A stretch of 38,829 nt of DNA from CAZOKH01 sp964580315 (GCA_964580315.1 CAZOKH010000029.1:1-38829), one strand, 5' to 3'; counted from the stretch's first letter, positions 16,501 through 25,555 are shown. The notes: generated from the letters alone by a model not told the origin. Numbers and translations: made by a program.

Positions 16501-17550
16501 TCATTTTAATCCAACCGGCAAGGCAAGTTGAGCAGCCGTTGCCAACCCTGCCTTGGCTATGGCAAAACCATAATCCAGGTTCAATTTATCGATAGTGTCA
16601 GACGGTAAATGATAGTTTGGGTTTATATCAATTCCCTTGCAGCCTTCCACCAGTCCGTGATCAATAAAATTCTCTGCAATTAATATGGCCGGTTTTCCAA
16701 CTTCCCAGAATGCAATATGATCTGACCGATCAGTGGCCTGGGTTGTCAAATAATCAAATTTCAGGTTAAGGTTATAGGCCTGAACCGCCGCAGCCACATC
16801 GGTGGCAATTTTTTGCGAATCTGGAAGCGTTCCAGCATGAATTTCAAAACAACGGTCGCCGTCGCCGTCATAGCCAAACATATCCATATTAATCGCCCCT
16901 ACCAGGCCATCCAAAGAATGGTCTTTCACATATTCGCGGCTTCCGTGTTGGTTGTGCTCTTCTCCCGAAAACCAGATCAATTTAATCGTACGCTCAAATT
17001 GATAGTCTTTCAGCAGGCGGGTTGCCTCCAGCAGCAATGCAGCGCCGGTTCCATTGTCATCAGCCCCGGGCGCTTGTTCCAATGGATTTCCCTGCCGAAA
17101 AACTGTGCTGTCCATGTGGGCTGACAGGATGACAAATTCCTCTGCCCGGGTTGTTCCCGGCAGGGTTACAATCAAATTCTTCCAGATGTACAGCTTTTCA
17201 GAATCCTGGTAGGGATACGCATCAACTTCAATCTGATCCAGGGGAACCCAACGCTGAACTTCCTGGTAAATATAGTCGAAACCGCGGGCATTGGGCATAC
17301 CAAGAAACATGGCATAATCATACCGGCTTTGAATTGCGACCGATTGCCCGTCAATTTGCACAATTTGTCCGCCCGAAAGCTGGTTGATCTTTTCAGCCCA
17401 CAAATCGCGCTGCATTCGGTTGAGGATGTCCGGCACAACATCACCAGGCTGCAAAGCAACCAGCGGAATTCGGCTTCGTAATGGCATATTACAGGCAATC
17501 ATGCCGACAAGAAGAAAGATTACGAGTAAAAGTTTTAAATTTTTTTTCAT
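16501..17550 (-). CDS. Lipoprotein M28-family zinc aminopeptidase
   Basis: This protein has about 349 residues. The N-terminus MKKNLKLLLVIFLLVGMIAC is a lipoprotein signal peptide with the lipobox ending at Cys. The M28 metal ligands are present: SAHMDS (His), PGADDNGTG (Asp), SGEEHNQHG (catalytic and ligand Glu), NMDMFGYD (Asp) and NYHLPSDT (His). Such enzymes use two zinc ions to remove N-terminal residues from peptides, outside the cytoplasmic membrane here. I prefer the ATG at 17550 because it places the lipoprotein signal at the N-terminus and GAG lies upstream. A codon at 17568 would add six residues. Confidence 0.92.
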   Translation of the reverse strand: MKKNLKLLLVIFLLVGMIACNMPLRSRIPLVALQPGDVVPDILNRMQRDLWAEKINQLSGGQIVQIDGQSVAIQSRYDYAMFLGMPNARGFDYIYQEVQRWVPLDQIEVDAYPYQDSEKLYIWKNLIVTLPGTTRAEEFVILSAHMDSTVFRQGNPLEQAPGADDNGTGAALLLEATRLLKDYQFERTIKLIWFSGEEHNQHGSREYVKDHSLDGLVGAINMDMFGYDGDGDRCFEIHAGTLPDSQKIATDVAAAVQAYNLNLKFDYLTTQATDRSDHIAFWEVGKPAILIAENFIDHGLVEGCKGIDINPNYHLPSDTIDKLNLDYGFAIAKAGLATAAQLALPVGLK

Positions 17551-17615
17551 GGTCAAATTCTCATGCATATGGGTTATTCAGTTAAAATACTTTCTGGCAA
17601 CAAAAGCGGAGCAAT

Positions 17616-18401
17616 ATGAGCCCATTCATTCTGATGCTCTTTTCCTCTTTACTATTGTTCATGCCCATAACAGGCTTGGGGAACAAAAGCTATCCCAACG
17701 TACCTGTTCATTTCAACCCTTCCAGCGCAATGGTTAATCGATTCTACCAAAAAAGCCCAATCTTTACCGATGAACACACCGTTCAACAAACCTGCCAGTT
17801 GGATAAAAATATTTTTCTCTTACCTGATTCAAAATTTGAAACACTTTCGGTTGTGGAGTATTGGAAAGTCACCTGCCCGACTGATGGGATCACATCCGCA
17901 CCGCAAAATCTGCCCGAAATTCAAATTTTTCTACCGGTCGGTGCACAAAAAATCGTCCTTCCCGATAATTCCCTTGGAATATTTCAAAAAATTGAAAGCA
18001 ATCAGATAATCTTCACGCCTGCATTTTTGCTTAATACAGATCAGCTTCTTGAATTCCCTTTGCTATACGAAGTGGCATACCCCCTCGATGGAAAAATCGA
18101 GTTCTCAAACACCCTGAATGCCAGGCGCATCTCCATTAGTCTGCCTGCCTCTGAAATTCGCATTGAGGCGGATGGGTTTTCGTATGATGGAAAGCGGTCG
18201 ATTGAGGAAACCCCTGTTGATGTTTATCGCAGTCAAGCCATGCAGGCCGGCACACATTTTTCTATCCATCTGATCCGCTCCACATCTCCTGTCACACCCT
18301 CCAGCCAAAAAACAGGTTTCCTTCTCAGCCTGGCATGCCTTTTTTCAATATTGGTGTATTGGTATCGGGCAGCCATCAAAAGACCTGCCGCCAGTAAATA
18401 A
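17616..18401 (+). CDS. Unknown secreted protein with C-terminal membrane anchor
   Basis: I do not recognise this 261-residue protein. It begins with a signal peptide (MSPFILMLFSSLLLFMPITG) and ends with one hydrophobic segment (about 234-252) followed by a basic tail. This predicts a protein exported and anchored by its C-terminus. The middle is beta-rich, with two Cys (about 60 and 87) that could form a disulfide. The TSPVTPSSQ stretch before the anchor looks like a flexible linker. It is divergent from the M28 lipoprotein (65 bases between starts), so the two may share control. The codon use looks AT-rich relative to the Hdr operon. Confidence 0.75.
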   Translation: MSPFILMLFSSLLLFMPITGLGNKSYPNVPVHFNPSSAMVNRFYQKSPIFTDEHTVQQTCQLDKNIFLLPDSKFETLSVVEYWKVTCPTDGITSAPQNLPEIQIFLPVGAQKIVLPDNSLGIFQKIESNQIIFTPAFLLNTDQLLEFPLLYEVAYPLDGKIEFSNTLNARRISISLPASEIRIEADGFSYDGKRSIEETPVDVYRSQAMQAGTHFSIHLIRSTSPVTPSSQKTGFLLSLACLFSILVYWYRAAIKRPAASK

Positions 18402-18403
18402 AG

Positions 18404-18435
18404 CAACGCTGGCTGATAAAAAACCGCCAGCGTTG
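18404..18435. terminator. Bidirectional intrinsic terminator
   Basis: CAACGCTGGC (18404-18413) pairs perfectly with GCCAGCGTTG (18426-18435). TGTTT follows on the plus strand, and CTTTATTT follows on the minus strand. It ends both the secreted protein gene and the convergent cupin operon. Confidence 0.85.
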
Positions 18436-18459
18436 TGTTTAGCAAAAATGATAAATATG

Positions 18460-18831
18460 TTATTGCGGAAGCAATTTCTTAACCGGTATTCCACATAAAA
18501 ATTTTAATGTCTGGTCACCCGTATTCACATACTGGTGCAAAATATTAGGCGGCACAAGCACCACACTGCCGGGCCCAATTTCAATCCAGCGGTCAATAAA
18601 TAAAACCTTTCCCTTTCCCTCTACAATAAAATTCTCATGCTCATACGGATGGGCATGTTGCGGCGTATTTCCCCCGGGCTCAATTTCAATCATGCGCAGT
18701 GCATAAACTGGCGCGCCATCATGATCATCATCGATCAACCAGCGGATCGAAGTTCCCGGAGCACTGTCGCCAAATTTCATTGCAGGAACTTCAGTATAAT
18801 GAACTGCCTTAGCTTTGGGTTCCATGATCAT
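18460..18831 (-). CDS. Small single-domain cupin protein
   Basis: This 123-residue protein is a cupin barrel. The metal-site motif has H59-A-H61 and E66 (GGNTPQHAHPYEHENF) and H99 in PPNILHQY. Such proteins bind a divalent metal and act as dioxygenases, isomerases or small-molecule sensors, and the substrate is not predictable. The start at 18831 directly abuts the citrate synthase stop. An in-frame ATG at 18825 is better spaced from AGGAG, so either may be used. It is the third gene of the IclR-citrate synthase-cupin operon, which hints at a role in carboxylic acid metabolism. Confidence 0.88.
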   Translation of the reverse strand: MIMEPKAKAVHYTEVPAMKFGDSAPGTSIRWLIDDDHDGAPVYALRMIEIEPGGNTPQHAHPYEHENFIVEGKGKVLFIDRWIEIGPGSVVLVPPNILHQYVNTGDQTLKFLCGIPVKKLLPQ

Positions 18832-20259
18832 TTACTCCTGTTCACCTTTATGATTAACCATATTCTCGATGATTTCTGTAGTCAATGACTGTGGCCGCTC
18901 CAACGGCAGACCCAACGCACGCGCCCACACAGCATTGGCGGTCAATCCCAAAATGCGGCTCACGCCAAACAGAACTGTATAGAAATCATCTTCATGTACA
19001 TCATAATGATACTGTAAAGCACCGCTAATTGCATCTACATTAGGCCACGGATTTTTAACTTTCCGCAAACTTGTCAAAACCCCGGGAACCACATCATAGA
19101 CAAGATTAACCAGTTTGAACAATTCATCTTCTTGCAAGTATTTCTTTCCAAATTCCAATTGAGCCGAGAAACGCGGATCAGTAACCCGCAAAACCGCGTG
19201 TCCGTAGCCCGGAATTACCCGGCCGGCATTGATGGTTTCCCATGCATAGCTTTCCAACTGCTTTTTGGTCGGGCAGCCGTCAAAATTCTGGTAAACCTCC
19301 AACAACCAGCGAAGGCATCCCTGGTTCGCCAAACCATGCAATGGACCAGCCAGCGCATTCATACCTGCTGAGCAGGCATAATAAATATCTGCCAGCGTCG
19401 AATTGACCAGCAGCGCAGTGTGCGCACTGGCATTGCCGCCCTCATGATCGCAATGCAGCGCAAAAAATAGCCGGCACAGTTCCTGGTATCCATCATCATC
19501 AGACTTCCCGATCATGTGGGCAAAATTAGCTGCCCAGTCCAGGTTTGGAGCCGGTGAAATGTATTTACTGCCTTTGTATTTTACGTTGTAAATATAGGCG
19601 GCAATGGAAGGTAATTTAGCCGTTAAATTAAGGCTGTCTTCCAACGTTGCTTCCCAGTAACTCATCTTATGAATGCCGCCTTTTTCATACCGATTGGCAA
19701 ACACAGATTCGTTTTCCAACGCCAAAATGGCCTGTGAAAACATGCTCATGGGATGTGCTTCTGCTGGCAGCGCCCTCAAAACATCAAATACATAAACCGG
19801 TATGGCTGAACGCCGTTTCCATTCATCTTCAACCGAAAGCGCCTCATCCAGAGTGGGTAAATCCCCCACCAACAGCAGAAAATAAACGCCTCCCGCCAGG
19901 GGATAAGCGCTGTTTTCAGCACGAGGTAGTTTTTCCAGTATTTCTGGAATGGTATACCCTCTCAGGCGAATACCCGCCTGTGGATCGACATGCGAAATCT
20001 CAGACACAATCGAGTGGACGCCGCGGTTCCCGCCGTATATCTGCGAGACGGTAATTTCGCCCACTTTTTCCGAACCATGATTGGCTAACAGTTGATTGAT
20101 TCGCTCTCGAAAAGCAGGTATGCGCGCTGCGATTTTACTATCCAGCTGTGCAGCGCGGCTGCGCCAGGCAGGCGCTTTCACCACCAGGCCATCATCTGGT
20201 CGATAAACCTGACCCTGAAGTTCAGGGGCTTGAGTTGCAATTTTATCGTTTAATATCAT
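18832..20259 (-). CDS. Citrate synthase, eukaryotic/mitochondrial-like type
   Basis: This 475-residue protein is longer than typical bacterial GltA. The catalytic residues are readable: H308 in GPLHGLANQG, H354 in PGYGHAVLRVTDPR and D409 in NVDAISG. These correspond to His274, His320 and Asp375 of the pig enzyme, and the wording of the motifs follows the mitochondrial type. It condenses acetyl-CoA with oxaloacetate. A methylcitrate or Re-face activity cannot be excluded from sequence, though the motifs are those of Si-type enzymes. It has AAGGAG nine bases upstream and lies 29 bases after an IclR regulator in the same operon. Confidence 0.92.
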   Translation of the reverse strand: MILNDKIATQAPELQGQVYRPDDGLVVKAPAWRSRAAQLDSKIAARIPAFRERINQLLANHGSEKVGEITVSQIYGGNRGVHSIVSEISHVDPQAGIRLRGYTIPEILEKLPRAENSAYPLAGGVYFLLLVGDLPTLDEALSVEDEWKRRSAIPVYVFDVLRALPAEAHPMSMFSQAILALENESVFANRYEKGGIHKMSYWEATLEDSLNLTAKLPSIAAYIYNVKYKGSKYISPAPNLDWAANFAHMIGKSDDDGYQELCRLFFALHCDHEGGNASAHTALLVNSTLADIYYACSAGMNALAGPLHGLANQGCLRWLLEVYQNFDGCPTKKQLESYAWETINAGRVIPGYGHAVLRVTDPRFSAQLEFGKKYLQEDELFKLVNLVYDVVPGVLTSLRKVKNPWPNVDAISGALQYHYDVHEDDFYTVLFGVSRILGLTANAVWARALGLPLERPQSLTTEIIENMVNHKGEQE

Positions 20260-20288
20260 GATTCTTCGCTCCTTCTATTGGTTCAGGA

Positions 20289-21086
20289 TCAAGGTATGGA
20301 CAGGGGAAGCGGTGCTTCCTCATATACCGCAGGTGGAGTTCCGCGGTAACCCAGTGCCATAGATATCTGGTGAGCCGTCTTCACTGCCTCCAGGGTGTAA
20401 TAATGCACACGCTCCCTGGTAAACCTTTGGGTTGGCCCAGAAATGGATAACGCCGCCAGGATTTCACCGTGCATGTCAAGAATGGGAGCAGCCACACCGG
20501 CTGCGTCAATTAACCACTCGCCAAAACTGACTGCAAATCCCTTTTGCCTCACCCTGGCAATTTCTTCGCGCAGTTCATCAATATCCGCAATGGTATTGGG
20601 CGTCAATGGGGTTAAGTTTGATGAAGACAGGATATTTTCCCTCCTGTCCATAGGAATATATGCCAGAAAGACTTTACCTGCCGATCCGGCATGCAGGGGC
20701 AACCGTCTGCCTATGCGCGTCACAATGCGGACACTGTGCATGCTCTCCATGCGTTCCACACACACCCTCTCATCCCCTTCCATCACATACAGGCTGATGG
20801 TCTCCTGGGTCATTTGGTGTAATTTTTCCATGAAAGGCAAAGCGCGTTCACGAACATCCAAATTGGCCAGGTAGATGCCCGACCAGGTCATCACTTTACC
20901 TCCCAGTGAATACCGATGCGTCCGGGGATTCTGGATTAAAACCCCCAGACCTTTCAAGGTCATCATTAATCTTCCAGTGGAACTGGTTGAAAGCCCCAGC
21001 AAACGCGCAGCCTCCCTCACCCCCAGTTCGGGCTGTTCTATTGTGAAACAATCCAAAAGTTGAATTGCATTTTCAATGGTTTGCAT
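20289..21086 (-). CDS. IclR-family transcriptional regulator
   Basis: This 265-residue protein has an N-terminal winged helix-turn-helix (about 1-62: LGVREAARLLGLSTSSTGRLM) and a C-terminal IclR effector domain (about 75-250). The latter shows the LPLHAGSAGKVFLAYI block and SFGEWLIDAAGVAAPIL. The family senses small carboxylates or aromatics and often regulates its own operon. It is the first gene ahead of citrate synthase and cupin, so it probably controls them. The start at 21086 lacks a strong ribosome site. A consensus promoter and a palindrome lie directly upstream. Confidence 0.92.
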   Translation of the reverse strand: MQTIENAIQLLDCFTIEQPELGVREAARLLGLSTSSTGRLMMTLKGLGVLIQNPRTHRYSLGGKVMTWSGIYLANLDVRERALPFMEKLHQMTQETISLYVMEGDERVCVERMESMHSVRIVTRIGRRLPLHAGSAGKVFLAYIPMDRRENILSSSNLTPLTPNTIADIDELREEIARVRQKGFAVSFGEWLIDAAGVAAPILDMHGEILAALSISGPTQRFTRERVHYYTLEAVKTAHQISMALGYRGTPPAVYEEAPLPLSIP

Positions 21087-21109
21087 ATTTTACCCATTTA
21101 AAATAGCAA

Positions 21110-21130
21110 CTGTCCCACAAGAAGGGACAG
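21110..21130. promoter_or_regulatory. Palindromic candidate operator for the IclR regulator
   Basis: CTGTCCC (21110-21116) and GGGACAG (21124-21130) form a perfect seven-base inverted repeat around seven bases. A further GTCCCA follows at 21132-21137. It sits about 15-35 bases downstream of the expected transcription start and before the regulator start codon, a classic place for autorepression. Confidence 0.6.
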
Positions 21131-21150
21131 CGTCCCAGTAACTAGTACAC

Positions 21151-21180
21151 ATTATAGTACAAAAGATTATTGAGTGTCAA
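21151..21180 (-). promoter_or_regulatory. Consensus sigma-70 promoter of the IclR-citrate synthase-cupin operon
   Basis: Read on the minus strand, TTGACA (21180-21175) and TATAAT (21156-21151) are both perfect consensus boxes with an 18-base spacer. The expected start is near 21144, leaving a leader of about 58 bases that contains the palindrome. A TGTACTA repeat occurs twice, 12 bases apart, over the -10 region. Confidence 0.8.
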
Positions 21181-21243
21181 TAACCCTTTGGGGTGAAATT
21201 TTATTGCAATTGATGTGAAGTAGAAATTTTTTCCTGCGCCCGG

Positions 21244-22863
21244 TTATTGGGTGTAGTAATAATTTATCCCGAATTGGATCAGATCGAATATCCCCGGAAT
21301 GTTGATATAAAGGATGGCAGCGATTATTCCCCCGATGAGTAAATGTTTAAACGCTGGCATCTTGTGAAAAATCGAATCGATCGCCATAAATGCCAGTGAG
21401 AGGAATGCCCATGAGAAATACAGTGTATATAACACCAGCCCATTTTCTTTGGTCCCCCATCCCACCACACATAGAACGATAAAAGAATACACCACCCAGC
21501 TAAAGCAAATTCTGGCAAATGTTTTGTGATGATTCAAGAAAAATCCAAGCAAGGCAACCGCCAGAAGCGCAACCCCCACATCGTTCAAATCACGTGCAGG
21601 CGCCAGTTGATAAGAGGTATATTGAGCATTCATTTTTGTTTCGGGTCTAATCAGGCAAGTGGCCACAAAATTGATGTATTGCAGAAACTTTTCAGCAAAT
21701 GTAAGTTTATGACCTGTGAAACTGTTTAATTGCTTTTCAACAGCCTGGATCGGATGCAAGACTACAGGTAATTGTCCAAATATCACAACAGCCAGGATAA
21801 ATTTTTCTGCAACAGTAAACACTTCTTTTAGCCATGCCTTAATATCTTTAGAAAAAGAAATTAAGGGAAAGAAAAACGCGCTTGTCAGAAGTGACCCGGT
21901 CGCCCCCAGGAAATAAAAATCACTATTTTCCTTTTTGAACAGAAAAGAATAAAGCAATAATATCAACCAGAGAACCGCAAATATATATTGTTCATAAGTC
22001 AGGGAAAATAATAACACGGGGTAGGAAAAGGAAAGAAAAATTAGAAACAAAATTTTACCTTTTAAATCCAAATGCATCATCCGGCCAATCAACAATAATG
22101 TGGTCATCAAGAGGAAAACTTGCACAATGGCAAAAACGAATATGTAAGCATTGGGAACAAAGAAGAAACCCTTTGCAACAATTCGAGAAAAGACAGAGAA
22201 CGGCATGGCAAACAAAGCAAACAACGGTTGCTTTATGTTGTTTTTGGGAGAAGAAATTAAAAAGTGAGCATTAGTTGTAAGAACTGTGTTTGTGTCAGCA
22301 TTAAAAATAATATTATCGTCGTATGGAAGGTAAAAAATCACAGTTAATGAATAAATGATAATAATTGTCAGTGAGAAAAACGCGGTTCCAATGAATAAAA
22401 ACCATTTTTCATGCTTTTCAAGAGAAGCAAAAAAAGCAATACATGTTTTTAAAAAGCGGTCAAAGAAAGCACAATACCAGATCCAAATCGAGAAAAAAGC
22501 AACTGCCGCACCTGTCATCCCAAGATAGGATAATAAATTTGAGCCATCTGTTTGGGGCAAGTCGTGGATCGAAATATCCACAATGGTTTTATAACCATAG
22601 TAATACCATGTTACCAGAGCAAACAATAAAGCCAGAGCTGCTTGCAGCGGGGAAATCTTTTGCAAAATACCTTTAAGAAAATGATACCGAAAAACGAGCA
22701 AAACCAGAAAAATCGAAGAGACCATCATTCCCAACACCTTAAATTGTTGGGGCGCTATTCCATCTCTTGAAAACAACCAGGTCATGGCCGTTCCAGACAG
22801 GATAAATAACAGATTGAGAATAAAAATATGCTGATTCAGTTTGTCTTTAATTTTTTGAAACAT
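21244..22863 (-). CDS. Unknown polytopic membrane protein
   Basis: I cannot assign a family to this 539-residue protein. It has about 11-13 hydrophobic segments. One long non-membrane loop (about 180-215) contains YLPYDDNIIFNADTNTV after the fifth span. That layout, with an acidic loop early in the protein, recalls lipid-linked-sugar glycosyltransferases of the GT-C class, but the DD placement alone is weak evidence. The DNA is visibly richer in A and T (many AAA, TTT and ATT codons) than the Hdr operon, which may mean later acquisition. It stands alone between the IclR operon promoter and the divergent M24 peptidase gene. Confidence 0.8.
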   Translation of the reverse strand: MFQKIKDKLNQHIFILNLLFILSGTAMTWLFSRDGIAPQQFKVLGMMVSSIFLVLLVFRYHFLKGILQKISPLQAALALLFALVTWYYYGYKTIVDISIHDLPQTDGSNLLSYLGMTGAAVAFFSIWIWYCAFFDRFLKTCIAFFASLEKHEKWFLFIGTAFFSLTIIIIYSLTVIFYLPYDDNIIFNADTNTVLTTNAHFLISSPKNNIKQPLFALFAMPFSVFSRIVAKGFFFVPNAYIFVFAIVQVFLLMTTLLLIGRMMHLDLKGKILFLIFLSFSYPVLLFSLTYEQYIFAVLWLILLLYSFLFKKENSDFYFLGATGSLLTSAFFFPLISFSKDIKAWLKEVFTVAEKFILAVVIFGQLPVVLHPIQAVEKQLNSFTGHKLTFAEKFLQYINFVATCLIRPETKMNAQYTSYQLAPARDLNDVGVALLAVALLGFFLNHHKTFARICFSWVVYSFIVLCVVGWGTKENGLVLYTLYFSWAFLSLAFMAIDSIFHKMPAFKHLLIGGIIAAILYINIPGIFDLIQFGINYYYTQ

Positions 22864-23013
22864 AATTCGCCTTCATAGTAAATTCGCACACGCTGCAGCA
22901 TCCAAAAGTGAAAGTATACCTGAAATGTAAAATCATGAAGAAATTTAAAGAACAAAAGACATATTCAGTTCTACTGATAGGCCTTGCGATATAATTCAAG
23001 CGGAGGAACAACC

Positions 23014-24120
23014 ATGAATCTGAATCGCATCAACAAAATCACCAAAATTCTCAATGATGAAGGCCTTTCTGCTATAGCGTTCAACCCGGGACCTTCATTT
23101 ACCTATTTTTCCGACTTATCGTTTCATCTCATGGAAAGACCGGTAGTTCTCATTCTCACAGCCAATCATGAAATCGGCATTGTGGTGCCTGAATTTGAAA
23201 TGTTAAAATTGCAGGGACTTTCCTCAAATATTAAGACATTCGCTTATCCTGATAATCCTTCTGTTTGGGGCGAAGTTTTTTCGCATGCCTGCAAAACAAT
23301 GAATCTCGATCATCAATCTATTGGGATCGAACCCACCCAGATGCGCTTTTTGGAATTAAACTATTTGCAGACGGCAGCGCCCAACGCGAAATTCATTGCC
23401 GCCAACAAATTGGTTGAAAGAGTGCGCGAAGAGAAAGACGAAGATGAAGTAAATCTGATCTTAAAATCGATCGAAATCGCCCAAAATGCACTTGAAACAA
23501 CTCTGCAATGGTTCAAACCTGGCATGACCGAGCGGCAGGTCGCCAACGAACTGGTCATCCAATTGCTGCGGGCAGGCAGCGATCCTGAAATTGCTTTCTC
23601 ACCCATCGTTGCCAGCGGCCCAAACAGCGCCAACCCGCACGCAGTGCCAACGGACCGCATCATCGAATCTGGCGACCCCCTGCTTTTCGACTGGGGCGCC
23701 CGCTACCAGGGATATTGTTCAGATCTCACCCGTACATTCGTCGTGCAAAAACCACACCCCACCATCGATCAAATTTATCCCATTGTCGCGCAATCCAATG
23801 AAGCGGGACGCAATGCGGCCCGCCCTGGTTTGCCTGCCGGCGACCTGGATGCCGTTGCCCGAAAAGTGATTGAAGATGCCGGCTATGGAAAATTCTTTAA
23901 AACGCGCCTGGGACATGGCTTTGGGCTGGATGTGCATGAAACCCCTTATCTTTATCCTGAAAGCAGGATTCCCCTGGCGCCCGGAAATATCATCACCATT
24001 GAACCAGGAATCTACATCCCTGATGTAGGCGGTGTGCGCGTTGAAGATGATGTCGTGATAACTCCCACCGGAAGCAGAACACTTTCATTCATGCCGCGCA
24101 AAATGCGCATCATCGGTTAA
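23014..24120 (+). CDS. M24-family metallopeptidase (Xaa-Pro aminopeptidase-like)
   Basis: This 368-residue protein has a creatinase-like N-terminal domain (about 1-130) followed by the pita-bread catalytic domain. The metal ligands are readable: two Asp in DWGARYQGYCSDLTRTF, His in GHGFGLDVHE, Glu in TIEPGIYIP and Glu in VRVEDDVVIT. It is expected to cleave the N-terminal residue before proline, using two metal ions. The ATG at 23014 is chosen because GGAGG lies seven bases upstream. A TTG codon ten codons earlier has none. A TATAAT at 22990-22995 may be its -10 box. It leads a three-gene operon with a hydrolase and an MBL-fold protein. Confidence 0.93.
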   Translation: MNLNRINKITKILNDEGLSAIAFNPGPSFTYFSDLSFHLMERPVVLILTANHEIGIVVPEFEMLKLQGLSSNIKTFAYPDNPSVWGEVFSHACKTMNLDHQSIGIEPTQMRFLELNYLQTAAPNAKFIAANKLVERVREEKDEDEVNLILKSIEIAQNALETTLQWFKPGMTERQVANELVIQLLRAGSDPEIAFSPIVASGPNSANPHAVPTDRIIESGDPLLFDWGARYQGYCSDLTRTFVVQKPHPTIDQIYPIVAQSNEAGRNAARPGLPAGDLDAVARKVIEDAGYGKFFKTRLGHGFGLDVHETPYLYPESRIPLAPGNIITIEPGIYIPDVGGVRVEDDVVITPTGSRTLSFMPRKMRIIG

Positions 24121-24132
24121 TGCACACCTCAC

Positions 24133-24903
24133 ATGAAACCCCCGGCCGTCGCACCCACCGCTGAACCATTCTTCTTCCCTGGCGATCGCACAGGGTGCCT
24201 GTTGATTCATGGTTTCACCGGCACGCCAAAAGAAATGCGCTGGCTGGGTGATTACCTGTCAGAGCAGGGATTCACTGTCCTGGGAATCAGGTTACCCGGT
24301 CACGCCACACACCCCGATGATATGATTCGCATGCGCTGGTGGGACTGGTTAAATGCCGTTGAAGATGGCATTCACATGCTGCGTAACAGCACCGACCACA
24401 TTTTTTTGGTCGGTCTTTCCATGGGCAGTGCGCTGGCATTGATTTCGGCATCTCGCTCACAGGTGGCGGGGGTGGTTGCCATGTCAACCCCCTATGATGT
24501 GAATGCCGGGTGGCAAAAAAACTATTTCAGGCCAATTAGTTTTTTCCACCCGGCTGTACCCAAAAAGCATTATCCGGCAACAAACATTACACCCGGCAAT
24601 CAACAAGTCTCTTATCCATTTTATCCAACCCGTTCACTGGCTGAACTGGTTGATTTGCTGACCGAAATGCGGCATTCATTGCCGCTGATTCAATGCCCGG
24701 TTCTGCTCATGCAGGGGCAAAAGGATCAAACTGTGACCGTGCAACACTTTCAGACAATTTTTGATTCGATAAATGTGCCTGAAAAACATAGCATGTTGTT
24801 TGAAAACAGCGGCCACATCCTGACGCGCGACGATGACCGCTTCGAGGTCTTTAAAGCCATCACAGATTTTATTCGAATGTATCGTCCGCACGGAATCAAT
24901 TAG
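24133..24903 (+). CDS. Alpha/beta hydrolase (carboxylesterase/monoacylglycerol lipase-like)
   Basis: This 256-residue protein has an oxyanion-hole segment LLIHGFTGTPKEMRWLG. The nucleophile Ser is in VGLSMGSALA (about residue 97), the likely catalytic Asp in LMQGQKDQTV and the His in NSGHILTRDDD. The pattern matches small esterases of the Est30 type. It acts on short or medium acyl esters in the cytoplasm, as no signal peptide is seen. It starts 12 bases after the M24 stop without an obvious ribosome site and is probably co-transcribed. Confidence 0.9.
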   Translation: MKPPAVAPTAEPFFFPGDRTGCLLIHGFTGTPKEMRWLGDYLSEQGFTVLGIRLPGHATHPDDMIRMRWWDWLNAVEDGIHMLRNSTDHIFLVGLSMGSALALISASRSQVAGVVAMSTPYDVNAGWQKNYFRPISFFHPAVPKKHYPATNITPGNQQVSYPFYPTRSLAELVDLLTEMRHSLPLIQCPVLLMQGQKDQTVTVQHFQTIFDSINVPEKHSMLFENSGHILTRDDDRFEVFKAITDFIRMYRPHGIN

Positions 24904-24913
24904 GTATGAAGAT

Positions 24914-25549
24914 ATGACATTAATAATTAAAGAATTTACACTGGGACCGTTTCAGACAAATTGCTACCTGGCAGCCGATCCAACTTCAAAACAGGCGGTT
25001 GTGATTGATGCACCGGTCGGCGCAGAGAAAATTGCCGCAGCAGCCAATGCGCAGGGTTTTTCCATCACCGACATCTTGATAACCCATGCTCATTTTGATC
25101 ATATCAACGGTGTATCTGCATTGATTAAAGCGCTGGACAGGAAGACAGCGGTTCACTTGCATCCAGCAGATCTCCCACTCTGGCGGCAGCGTGGCGGCTC
25201 ATCCATATTCGGATTATTTTCTGAACAGCAGCCAGATCCAACCGCCGAATTGACCGACAAACAGATTATTATGCTGGGAGATAACCAATTACAGGTTTTT
25301 CATACACCGGGGCATACACCTGGGCATGTGATTTTTTACGCCCCGGATTCCGCCGCTGCCTTTACTGGTGATTTGATCTTTCATCAGAGCGTGGGGAGAA
25401 CCGACCTACCGGGGGGAAATCATGCCGAATTGATGACAAGCATCAACGACAGCGTTTTCACACTGCCGCTCAACACACGCTTGCTCAGCGGACATGGTGC
25501 TGAAACCACGGTCGAAAACGAAAAACAAAACAACCCCTTTTTTGATTAA
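24914..25549 (+). CDS. Metallo-beta-lactamase-fold hydrolase (glyoxalase II-like)
   Basis: This 211-residue protein shows THAHFDH (zinc ligands), HTPGHTPGH, FTGDLIF and a final SGHG, the ordered metal-binding motifs of the MBL fold. The N-terminus FTLGPFQTNCYLAAD is typical of the hydroxyacylglutathione-hydrolase-like group. Without glutathione genes in view, the thioester substrate is uncertain. The start at 24914 is chosen because the family N-terminus begins there. It is ten bases after the preceding gene's stop and is followed by a strong terminator. Confidence 0.9.
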   Translation: MTLIIKEFTLGPFQTNCYLAADPTSKQAVVIDAPVGAEKIAAAANAQGFSITDILITHAHFDHINGVSALIKALDRKTAVHLHPADLPLWRQRGGSSIFGLFSEQQPDPTAELTDKQIIMLGDNQLQVFHTPGHTPGHVIFYAPDSAAAFTGDLIFHQSVGRTDLPGGNHAELMTSINDSVFTLPLNTRLLSGHGAETTVENEKQNNPFFD

Positions 25550-25555
25550 AATAAA

